Assembly: GCA_046598415.1 (NCBI GenBank)
Contig: JBKJIG010000006.1
Coordinates: 1 to 64,000 of the forward strand
Direction of reading: 5' to 3'
Source of the DNA: VFJZ01 sp046598415
GTDB taxonomy: Bacteria; Actinomycetota; Thermoleophilia; Gaiellales; F1-60-MAGs149
Length of the DNA: 64,000 nucleotides
A program made the position numbers and the translations under genes. Positions 16,071 to 23,302 of the stretch are shown here, one piece after another (position 1 is the stretch's first letter; the number at the start of each line of letters is the position of its first letter). Under the pieces are notes generated by a model. The model made no database searches. It saw nothing but the letters and a program-made list of their open reading frames with translations, and had not been told where the DNA came from.

Positions 16071-16586
16071 TCAGTCGAGCCAGCCGCCGAGGCTCGGTCG
16101 CGGACCGGGGACGACCGGTTCGGTGACGGCCGGCGGTCGCGGTGCGGGCGCCCGCACCGCCCGGGCCGGGCCCGCCGCCCCGGCGGCGAGTCCGGCGAGG
16201 CCGGCGAGCGACTGCTCGGCCAGCCGGGCGGTGAACGCGTCGTGCGCTTCGTCGAGCGTGGCGTGCAGCACGCATGGCGCGGCCTCGGCGCAGCCGCGCT
16301 CGTCGAGCACGCACCGGGGTTCGGGCTCGACCTCGACGGCGGCGACCACGTCGGCGACGCTCAGCTCGTGGGCGGGGCGTGACAGCACGTACCCGCCGGT
16401 GCGTCCGGCGAAGGCCTGCACGATGCCGCCCCGCACCAGGTCGGCGAGTGCCTGGGCGACGACAGTGGCGGGCGCGTCGATGGCCGCGGCGATCGGGTGG
16501 CGTTTCACCCGCGCGCCGTCCTGCCGCGCGATCTCAACTGCCGCGCGGATCGCGTAGTCGGTGCGGCGCGAGAACGGTGAGCGCAC
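16071..16586 (-). CDS. Rrf2 family regulator with probable Fe-S cysteine triad
   Basis: A 171-residue Rrf2-type winged-helix regulator starting RSPFSRRTDYAIRAAVEIAR, with the wing region GRTGGYVLSRPAHELSVADV. Three cysteines in CVLDERGCAEAAPC have a CX6CX5C spacing, close to the CX5CX5C to CX7CX5C sets that hold Fe-S clusters in IscR, NsrR and RsrR. A redox or nitric-oxide sensor is therefore likely. The Pro/Ala-rich C-terminal tail (about 35 residues) is longer than usual. The GTG start is supported by a TAGCGT box 6 nt upstream. No isc, suf or NO-detoxification genes are nearby. Confidence 0.85.
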   Translation of the reverse strand: MRSPFSRRTDYAIRAAVEIARQDGARVKRHPIAAAIDAPATVVAQALADLVRGGIVQAFAGRTGGYVLSRPAHELSVADVVAAVEVEPEPRCVLDERGCAEAAPCVLHATLDEAHDAFTARLAEQSLAGLAGLAAGAAGPARAVRAPAPRPPAVTEPVVPGPRPSLGGWLD

Positions 16587-16632
16587 GCAGCCACGCTACA
16601 GCGGCCGCCGGACGCCTCCGACGGCCGACCGT

Positions 16633-17127
16633 TCAGCGCGGTACCGGCCACACCCGGATCAGCACGCGGCCGACGACCTCGTCCTCGCGGACGGCGCCGA
16701 AGTCGCGGGAGTCCTCGGAGTTGGCGCGGTTGTCGCCGAGCAGGAAGACCTCGCCGGGCGGGACGTCGACGGGCCCGAAGTAGAAGCCGTCCACGCTGCC
16801 GTAGTCGACATAGCCCTCGCGCCGCTCCTTGCCGTTGACGACCAGCACGCCGTCCTCGATGCCGATCGTATCGCCGCCGAGCCCCGCCACGCGTTTCACG
16901 ACGAGGCCGCCGTTCGGACTGTTCGCGACCACGAGCTCGCCCCGGTGCGGGTCGCGCAGGACGAGCGACAGCCGGTCGACGATGATCTCGTCGCCCGACT
17001 GCAGCGTCGGCCGCATGCTGTCCGCGTGGACACGGATCGGCTGGAGCGCGAACAGGACGCCGGCCACCAGCGCGACGAGCGCGACTGGCAGCACGATGCG
17101 TCGGATCAGGCGAGGACTCCGGTCCAT
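16633..17127 (-). CDS. lepB: Signal peptidase I
   Basis: A 164-residue S26-type signal peptidase with a single N-terminal membrane helix (residues 10-28). The catalytic Ser37 is in ADSMRPTL and the catalytic Lys78 in VVKRVAGLGGD. The C-terminal box GDNRANSEDSRDFG is complete. It cleaves signal peptides on the outer face of the membrane. The short form is typical of Gram-positives. Its start overlaps the preceding membrane protein gene by 22 bp, placing it at the end of the multicopper oxidase operon, so it may be dedicated to that exported enzyme or simply be carried along. Confidence 0.93.
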   Translation of the reverse strand: MDRSPRLIRRIVLPVALVALVAGVLFALQPIRVHADSMRPTLQSGDEIIVDRLSLVLRDPHRGELVVANSPNGGLVVKRVAGLGGDTIGIEDGVLVVNGKERREGYVDYGSVDGFYFGPVDVPPGEVFLLGDNRANSEDSRDFGAVREDEVVGRVLIRVWPVPR

Positions 17128-17660
17128 CTGAACACCCACAGTGCCGCACCGACGGCACAGAGGACGTTCGTGACGGACCGTCGCCGGCGTTCGGGCAGCA
17201 TGCTGACGAGCAGGACGACGAGCGCGATCTCCGCGACGAGGCAGCCGAGATCGAGCAGCCCGACCGATTCGCCGCGGCCGGAGTACTCGACGTACTTCGC
17301 ATGGCCGGGCCCGTGCAGGGGATCGGTGAAGGTCAGCGACGGTGACGGGCCAGGCCCGAACGGGAAGCCGGCGGTGCGGCTGATGACGTAGAGCAGCGTG
17401 CTCGTCACCGTGCCGGCGATCGCCACGTACACCACGCTGGCGGTCGGGCGCAGCCAGAGCGCGATCGCGATCGCCGCGCCGGCGATCGCGATCGCGGCGA
17501 CCAGTGCGCCGTACCCCCACCAGATCTGCCCCTGCTGGGCGATCAGCACTGCATGCACGCCGGCCGCGACCGACGCCAGCGTGATCGCGGCGAGCCGGGT
17601 CGCGGGGATCGCGGCCGGCATCGCCGGAGCGGACATGCCGCCTACGGGAACACTGCTCAC
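17106..17660 (-). CDS. Membrane protein of unknown function in multicopper oxidase operon
   Basis: A 184-residue protein with about five hydrophobic segments (for example LAAITLASVAAGVHAVLIA, GALVAAIAIAGAAIAIALWL, VYVAIAGTVTSTLLYVI and LDLGCLVAEIALVVLLVSML). A polar loop of about 40 residues lies between the third and fourth (FPFGPGPSPSLTFTDPLHG). No Cys or His metal cluster is evident. The GTG start overlaps the stop of the multicopper oxidase gene (GTGA); an internal ATG eight codons on is an alternative start. Translational coupling suggests a function in assembly of, or electron transfer to, the oxidase. The family is not recognised. Confidence 0.7.
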   Translation of the reverse strand: MSSVPVGGMSAPAMPAAIPATRLAAITLASVAAGVHAVLIAQQGQIWWGYGALVAAIAIAGAAIAIALWLRPTASVVYVAIAGTVTSTLLYVISRTAGFPFGPGPSPSLTFTDPLHGPGHAKYVEYSGRGESVGLLDLGCLVAEIALVVLLVSMLPERRRRSVTNVLCAVGAALWVFRWTGVLA

Positions 17661-19240
17661 AGCGGGTCGTCCGACTCGCCCAGGCTGTTCTTGCCGCGCC
17701 AGCCGAGCGGATCGTCGCCGGGATCGTCAGGGTCGATGATCTCGTACTGCGTCATCATGTCGTGGTCCTCGTGCACGAGGTTGTGGCAGTGCACCATGTA
17801 CTTGCCGCGGCCCTCGAACCGCATGATCACGCGCACCGTCTCGTTCTCACCGAGATAGGCCACGTCCTTCGGACCCTTCTCGTAGGCGAACGGCGGCTTG
17901 CCGTTGCGGTCGAGGATCTTGAAGTCGACCAGGTGGATGTGCAGCGGGTGCTGCCAGCCGCCCGACTTGTTGACGAGCTCCCAGATCTCGACGGTGTCCC
18001 TGAGGGGGCTGCCCTCGACGAGCGCGAAGTTGCTCGCAACGACGTCGTCCCACGTGTGGCCGTTGATGGTCCACATGCCGTGCTTCCGCACCAGTTCGAG
18101 GCGCCGTGTCGCGACCGACTCGCTGGGCTGCAGGTTCATCACGGGGTTGTCCGGGTAGAGCACCGCGGGCACCTCGTTGTTGGACGGATCGAACGCGTCG
18201 GCGACGACATCGAACGCCATGATCTTGTCGATGTTGGTGAACGAGGTGTTGTTCTTCGGGTTCGTGTTCTTGAGGGTCACCCGCGTGCCGGGCTTGTACT
18301 TCGTGAAGTCGATCACGATCTCGTAGCGCTCGGCCATGATGTGGCGCATCTTCTTGACCGACTGCGGGTACGGCATCAGGCCGGCGTCGGTGCCGATCAC
18401 CTGGAAGGCGTCGCCCGTCGACAGGCTGTACTCGTACGACCGCGACACGGACGCGTTGACGATCCGGAACCGGTACTTGCGGCGCTTCACCTTCATGGCC
18501 GGCCACGGGACGCCGTTCACCATGATCACGTCGCCGTACATGCCCGACTCGTCGTTGTTGTCGAAGAGGAACTCGCCGGTCTTCGTGAACATCGCGTCGC
18601 AGATGATCAGTGGGACGTCGAACTCGCCCTTCGGCAGCGGCAGGGCCTGCTCGCGCGGGTCGGACATCTGGTACATCGCGACCTGGCCCATGGCGCAGTT
18701 CTCGGCCGTGTGGTGGACACCGTGGTCATGGTACCAGAGCGTGCGCGCCGGCTGGACGTTCGGGTAGGAGTAGTCCTTGTACTCGCCCGGGAAGCAGATG
18801 TCGCTCGCGTACCCGTCGAACTGCGGCAGCGAAGCCGACCCGTGCAAGTGGATCGAGGTCCAGGGCGTGTACTTCAGAACCGGGTGCTTCAGCGGCAGCT
18901 GGTTGATGTACCGCACCCTGGCCTTCGTGCCCTGGCGCACCTTGATCGTCGGGCCGGGGAACACGCCGTCGTAGGCCCAGATCGTGGTCTGGTAACCCGG
19001 CAGGATCTCCGCCTTGGCTTCCTTGGTGTAGATGCGGTAGCGGTCCTCGCCGTCGTGCACCGAGACAGGTGTGGCGACGGGCGGAATCTTGAACTGAAGC
19101 GTGAACGGCTTGGGGAGCAAGCTCGATGGCATCCGGTTGTCGAGGACGGACTTGGCGCTCGCGGCTCGCTGCAGGGGAAGTGCCAGAGCGGCGGACCCGA
19201 ACAGTCCAACTTTGAACGCCTCGCGGCGCGTGTAGTACAA
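17657..19240 (-). CDS. Multicopper oxidase (CotA/bilirubin oxidase-like), exported
   Basis: A 527-residue three-cupredoxin-domain oxidase. All copper motifs are present: His131 and His133 (HLHG), His171 and His173 (WYHDHG), His431, His434 and His436 (HPLHIHL), and HCHNLVHEDHDMM with Cys485, His490 and axial Met495. It should oxidise phenolics, bilirubin-like compounds or metal ions with reduction of O2 to water. The N-terminus has TRREAFK followed by GLFGSAALALPL, resembling a Tat signal, so folded export is likely. The TTG start is preceded by GGAGG. The downstream overlapping genes encode a membrane protein and a signal peptidase. Confidence 0.93.
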   Translation of the reverse strand: MYYTRREAFKVGLFGSAALALPLQRAASAKSVLDNRMPSSLLPKPFTLQFKIPPVATPVSVHDGEDRYRIYTKEAKAEILPGYQTTIWAYDGVFPGPTIKVRQGTKARVRYINQLPLKHPVLKYTPWTSIHLHGSASLPQFDGYASDICFPGEYKDYSYPNVQPARTLWYHDHGVHHTAENCAMGQVAMYQMSDPREQALPLPKGEFDVPLIICDAMFTKTGEFLFDNNDESGMYGDVIMVNGVPWPAMKVKRRKYRFRIVNASVSRSYEYSLSTGDAFQVIGTDAGLMPYPQSVKKMRHIMAERYEIVIDFTKYKPGTRVTLKNTNPKNNTSFTNIDKIMAFDVVADAFDPSNNEVPAVLYPDNPVMNLQPSESVATRRLELVRKHGMWTINGHTWDDVVASNFALVEGSPLRDTVEIWELVNKSGGWQHPLHIHLVDFKILDRNGKPPFAYEKGPKDVAYLGENETVRVIMRFEGRGKYMVHCHNLVHEDHDMMTQYEIIDPDDPGDDPLGWRGKNSLGESDDPL

Positions 19241-19283
19241 GGAGGCCCCTCCGTAGCGGTTCTTCGGGCCACGTTAAGTTTTT

Positions 19284-19301
19284 AACCTTTGGATAACCTT
19301 C
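19284..19301. promoter_or_regulatory. Direct repeats TAACCTT, 11 bp apart, upstream of multicopper oxidase
   Basis: TAACCTT occurs at 19284-19290 and 19295-19301, one helical turn apart, in an AT-rich island 44-61 bp upstream of the oxidase TTG start. Such 11-bp-phased direct repeats are typical binding sites for OmpR/PhoB-type response regulators. The regulator itself is not in the window. Confidence 0.35.
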
Positions 19302-19384
19302 GGCAGAGTTAACGACGCCCGCGGAGCCGTGTTCTGCGTCGCAGAATCACGGTCGCGAGCCGTTTCGTGCCACCCGGATCGCGG

Positions 19385-20455
19385 TCAGACGTTGAAGCGC
19401 ACGTTGATCACGTCACCGTCCGCAACGGTGTAATCGCGACCCTCGACGCGCATCACGCCGCGCTTCAAGGCCTCGGCGTGCGTCTTCGTCTGCAGCATGT
19501 CGTCCGTCGTGATGACCTCGGCCCGAATGAACCCGCGGGCGATGTCGGAGTGGATCTTGCCGGCCGCCTCGACCGCGCTCGATCCGCGCCGGAGGGGCCA
19601 GGCGCGCGCCTCTTTCGGCCCGACCGTGAAGAACGTGATCAGCTCGAGCAGGCGGAACGCGGCGCGCGCGACACGCGGCATGCCGGCCTCCTCCTGACCG
19701 ATCTCGGCCAGGAACGCAGCGCGGTCCTCGGGGTCGTCCATCTCGGCCAGGTCGGCCTCGAAGCGCGCCGCGACCGGCACCACGGCAGCGTCGCCGGCAT
19801 ACGCCTGCAGTGCGGCGACCGCCTCAGCGTCGCCCTCCTCCGACGTGTTGGCCACGTACACGAGCGGCTTCACCGTCAGCAGGTCGACACCCGCCGGCAC
19901 CGGCTCGGCGAACATCCGCGCGGGCTGACCGCCGTCGAGATGGACGAGCAGCCGGCCGAGCACGTCGGCCTCGGCCGCCGCCACCTTGTCGCCGGTGCGC
20001 GCCGCCTTCGCGACGCGCTCGATGCGGCGCTCGACGATCGCATGGTCGGCCAGGATCAGCTCCAGGTCGACCGCCTCGGCGTCGGCCACCGGGTCGACGC
20101 GTCCGTCGACGTGGAACACGTCGGCGTCTCCAAACGTGCGGACGACGTGGAGGATCGCGTCAGTGGCGCGCAGGTGCCCGAGGAACTCGCCGCCGAGCGA
20201 TCCACCCTTGGCGCCGCCCCGGACGAGGCCCGAGACGTCGGACAGCTGGATCGTCGCGTAGATGGTCTCGCGCGACTCCGCCACCTCGGCCAGGTCGTCG
20301 AGCCGCGCGTCGGGCACCGGCGCGACGCCGATGTTGGCCGACGACTGCGTGGCGGCGTATGCCGTCACCTCCGCGCCCGCGTTCGTGAGCGCGTTGAACA
20401 CGGAGGTCTTGCCGACGTTGGGAAGGCCGACGATGCCGATCTCGAGCGAGGCCAT
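19385..20455 (-). CDS. ychF: Ribosome-associated ATPase/GTPase YchF (OLA1)
   Basis: A 356-residue Obg-related P-loop protein. The G1 motif GLPNVGKTS is at residues 10-18 and SDVSGLVRGGAKGGSLGGEF covers G3. The G4 position reads NTSEEG rather than NKxD, as in this ATP-preferring family. The C-terminus (FFTVGPKEARAWPLRRGS, ending VADGDVINVRFNV) is the TGS domain. YchF binds the ribosome and affects stress responses. The ATG at 20455 gives the standard N-terminus; longer frames are spurious. It lies 22 bp downstream of the TPP enzyme gene on the same strand. Confidence 0.96.
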   Translation of the reverse strand: MASLEIGIVGLPNVGKTSVFNALTNAGAEVTAYAATQSSANIGVAPVPDARLDDLAEVAESRETIYATIQLSDVSGLVRGGAKGGSLGGEFLGHLRATDAILHVVRTFGDADVFHVDGRVDPVADAEAVDLELILADHAIVERRIERVAKAARTGDKVAAAEADVLGRLLVHLDGGQPARMFAEPVPAGVDLLTVKPLVYVANTSEEGDAEAVAALQAYAGDAAVVPVAARFEADLAEMDDPEDRAAFLAEIGQEEAGMPRVARAAFRLLELITFFTVGPKEARAWPLRRGSSAVEAAGKIHSDIARGFIRAEVITTDDMLQTKTHAEALKRGVMRVEGRDYTVADGDVINVRFNV

Positions 20456-20477
20456 AGGCCGAGCAGCGTACGGCGGC

Positions 20478-22796
20478 CTAGCGGGCGAAGGCGCCGATCG
20501 CCGACTCCGCGATCGCCTCGGCGGAGATGCCCAGCCAGCCGTACACGGCGGGCTGCGAGCCGCACTGGCCGAACCGGTCGACACCGAGCGGCACGAGCGC
20601 CATGCCCAGTGCGGCCGACAGGAACGCGAGGTGCTGCGGCGCCGCGTCGTGCGCGGTGATCAGCGGCCGCCCGACCTCGTCCGGCGTCACGATCTGCGGC
20701 AGCGTCCGCGCCCGGAAGTGGCGGAACACCAGGTCGGACGACGTCACGTTCACGACGGCCGCGCCGATGCCCTCCTCGGCCAGCAGGTCGCGGGCCCGCA
20801 GCGCCTCGGGCAGCAGTGCGCCGCAGCTCGCGATCACGCAGCGCCAGCGGTCGAGGCCCTCGGGCGCTTCGGCCAGCCGGTACGCGCCCGACAGCACGCC
20901 GGCCCGCACTGCGGCGCGGTCCTGGCGCGCCAGCAGGTCGGCGAACGGCTGCTGGCTGACGGGCGTCGTCGACAGGCGCAGGTACGCCGACTCGCCGTGC
21001 TCGCGATCGCACGTGCCGCGAATCGCGTCGAGCAGGATCCACTCCGTTTCGAGCGCGAAGCATGGCTCGTAGAAGCGCAGCCCGGGCAGCTCGGCGCCAA
21101 TCGACGGCGTGATCGCCGACTGGTGCGCGCCGCCCTCGCGGGACAGCGACACGCCCGACGGCGTACCGGCGAACACGAACTTCGACCCCGAGTAGGTGCC
21201 GTAGATGAGCGCGTCCAGGCCGCGGCAGACAAACGGGTCGTAGACCGTGCCGACAGGCAGCAGCTGCGTGTCGTGCAGCTCGGACGAGAGGCCGAGCTGG
21301 CCGAGCAGCAGGAAGAGGTTCATCTCGGAGATGCCGAGCTCGATGTGCTGGCCGGTGGGGCCTGGCGTCCACCGCAGCGGCGACGCCTCGTCGGACTCGT
21401 ACACCTCCTCGGCCGTCGGCGCGAACACGCCACGCTTGTTGATCCAGCCGCCGAGACCGGTCGAGATGGACACGTCGGGCGACGTCGTGACCAGGTGCTT
21501 CGCGACGTCCTCGTAGCGGGAGAGATCGACGAGCGCGCGCGCGAACGCCTCCTGCGAGGTCGTGTCGCGCGTCGGCGTCGGCCCGAACTCGACCGGCACC
21601 GTGGCGCCGTCGAGCGTCACGCGCGGGCGGTTCTCCGGTTCGGTCAGGCGGGTCGTGGCCGCAGCGCAGACGGCGCCGGCGGGCGTGGCCGGATCGAACC
21701 CGGCCCACTCGTCGGCGGGGTCGGCGAGCGCCAGGCGCAGGGCGTCGATCTGGTCGCCGGACAGGACCGCCGAGTGGTTCATCGGATGCCCGGCGATGGG
21801 CAGGCCGAAGCCCTTGACGGTGAACGCGAAGATGACGCTCGGACGCTGTCGCTCCGCGTCGCAGCGGTCGAGCGCGTCGAGCACGTCGCCGAGGTCGTGC
21901 CCCGCGAGGTTGCCGATCAGGTCGGGCAGCGCCTCGTCGGAGTAGTGCGCGAGCACGCGCTCCAGCGCGCCGCGATCGCCGCGCGGGGCGCCATCCACGA
22001 CCAGCGCGCGCAGCTGGCTCGCAGGCCGGCGCAGCAGGCTCTGGTACTCCGGGTTCGGCATGTCGTCTATGCGCCGGCGCAGGGTGTCGCCGCCCGGCAG
22101 CTCGTATGCGGCCCGCAGCTTCGGGCCGTACTTGAGGATCTCGACGTGCCAGCCGTGCTCGCGGAACACGTTCGTGAACTCGCCCGAGCGCACGCCCGGG
22201 ATGACGCGGTCGAGCGACTGGCGGTTGAGGTCGACGATCCACGTGACGTTGCCGAGGTCGCGGCACGACGGGTCGGCGATCGCCTCCCACACGTTGCCCT
22301 CGTCCAGCTCTGCATCGCCGATCAGCGCCACGAACCGGCGGTCCTCGCGCGTGCCGAAGTGCGACCGCACGTAGCGGTCGACGACGCCCGCGAACAGGGG
22401 TGCGGCGGCGCCGAGGCCGACCGATCCGGTCGAGAAGTCGATCGGGTCGGGATCCTTCGTGCGGCTCGGGTACGCCTGCAGGCCGCCGAAATCGCGCAGC
22501 CGGCCGAGATGCTCGCGGTCGAGCCGGCCGAGCAGGTAGTTGACTGCGTGCAGCACGGGCGAGGCGTGGGGCTTCACCGACACCCGGTCGCCGGCGCGCA
22601 GCCAGTGGAAGTAGAGCGCCGTCATGACCGTGACGAGCGAGGCCGACGAGGCCTGGTGGCCGCCGACCTTGAGGCGGTCCTCGGCAGGCCGCTCGCGGTT
22701 CGCGAAGTCGATCATCCGCGTCGCCAGCCAGAGTACGCGGCGCTGGATCTCGTCGAGCTCGGCGAGGGGCGGGGAGTCGGTGCGCGTCACGCTCAT
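20478..22796 (-). CDS. Thiamine diphosphate enzyme, transketolase/AceE-like
   Basis: A 772-residue protein with the three-domain layout of transketolases and homodimeric pyruvate dehydrogenase E1. The TPP motif begins at residue 160 as GDAELDEGNVWEAI and ends in IVDLNRQSLD. This is the AceE form of the motif (AceE has GDGEMDE), with Ala for the usual third Gly. The following VREHGW/ILKYG-like segment, the middle domain SISTGLGGWINKRGVF and GQHIELGISEMNLF, and the C-terminal domain also fit. It is about 100-150 residues shorter than E. coli AceE as known to me, and no E2 or E3 gene is nearby. A pyruvate or other 2-oxoacid dehydrogenase role and a transketolase-like role both remain open. TATGCT lies 7 nt before the ATG. 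Confidence 0.85.
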   Translation of the reverse strand: MSVTRTDSPPLAELDEIQRRVLWLATRMIDFANRERPAEDRLKVGGHQASSASLVTVMTALYFHWLRAGDRVSVKPHASPVLHAVNYLLGRLDREHLGRLRDFGGLQAYPSRTKDPDPIDFSTGSVGLGAAAPLFAGVVDRYVRSHFGTREDRRFVALIGDAELDEGNVWEAIADPSCRDLGNVTWIVDLNRQSLDRVIPGVRSGEFTNVFREHGWHVEILKYGPKLRAAYELPGGDTLRRRIDDMPNPEYQSLLRRPASQLRALVVDGAPRGDRGALERVLAHYSDEALPDLIGNLAGHDLGDVLDALDRCDAERQRPSVIFAFTVKGFGLPIAGHPMNHSAVLSGDQIDALRLALADPADEWAGFDPATPAGAVCAAATTRLTEPENRPRVTLDGATVPVEFGPTPTRDTTSQEAFARALVDLSRYEDVAKHLVTTSPDVSISTGLGGWINKRGVFAPTAEEVYESDEASPLRWTPGPTGQHIELGISEMNLFLLLGQLGLSSELHDTQLLPVGTVYDPFVCRGLDALIYGTYSGSKFVFAGTPSGVSLSREGGAHQSAITPSIGAELPGLRFYEPCFALETEWILLDAIRGTCDREHGESAYLRLSTTPVSQQPFADLLARQDRAAVRAGVLSGAYRLAEAPEGLDRWRCVIASCGALLPEALRARDLLAEEGIGAAVVNVTSSDLVFRHFRARTLPQIVTPDEVGRPLITAHDAAPQHLAFLSAALGMALVPLGVDRFGQCGSQPAVYGWLGISAEAIAESAIGAFAR

Positions 22797-22893
22797 GGCG
22801 GGCAGCATACGCAGCCGCGGGCCACGGCTTCGCCGGATCCGGGGGCGGCGCTGTTTGCAGGACTTTTTTCGGGCGCCGGGTAGCCTTCGGTAC

Positions 22894-23298
22894 ATGGCTG
22901 ATTGGCAGAGCGCCGACCTTCGTTCGATCCCCGCCGTCGGACCGGGCGCCGATCCCGGCTCGTGGGAGGGCTTCGCGCCCGATCCAGCGGCATACGTCGC
23001 GGGCTGGCACGGCGTGCGCGAGCACTTCGGTCTGTCCGGCTTCGGCGCCAACGCGGTGACGCACGACGCCGGCGGCATGCTGGTCGTCCCGCACGACGAG
23101 CTGGAGTTCGGCGGCCAGGAGGAGCTGTACGTCCTGATCGAGGGGCGCGCGCGCTTCACGTGCGACGGTGAGGACGTCGAGATCGGGGCCGGCGAGGTCG
23201 TCGCGGTCGCGGCCCGCGTGCGGCGCAGCGCCGTCGCGCTCGCCTCGCCGACGACGCTCCTGATGGTCTCGGGCGGCACCGTGCCGCCCAACCTCTAG
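22894..23298 (+). CDS. Small cupin-domain protein
   Basis: A 134-residue protein with a single cupin fold: FGGQEELYVLIEGRARFTCD is the first conserved strand pair and IGAGEVVAVAARVRRSAVAL the second. The usual metal-binding His of motif 1 is replaced (GGQEE rather than H-X-H), so metal binding is uncertain. The ATG is supported by a TAGCCT box 7 nt upstream. A longer frame from 22624 overlaps the divergent TPP enzyme gene and was rejected. It could be a sugar- or ligand-binding protein; no pathway link is evident. Confidence 0.78.
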   Translation: MADWQSADLRSIPAVGPGADPGSWEGFAPDPAAYVAGWHGVREHFGLSGFGANAVTHDAGGMLVVPHDELEFGGQEELYVLIEGRARFTCDGEDVEIGAGEVVAVAARVRRSAVALASPTTLLMVSGGTVPPNL

Positions 23299-23302
23299 CG
23301 GC

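Noticed and set aside
16076..16096. Hairpin CGAGCC/GGCTCG as a terminator for the GntR and Rrf2 genes
   Set aside because: Only 6 bp, inside the Rrf2 coding sequence and without a T-tract; in GC-rich DNA such short stems are common by chance.
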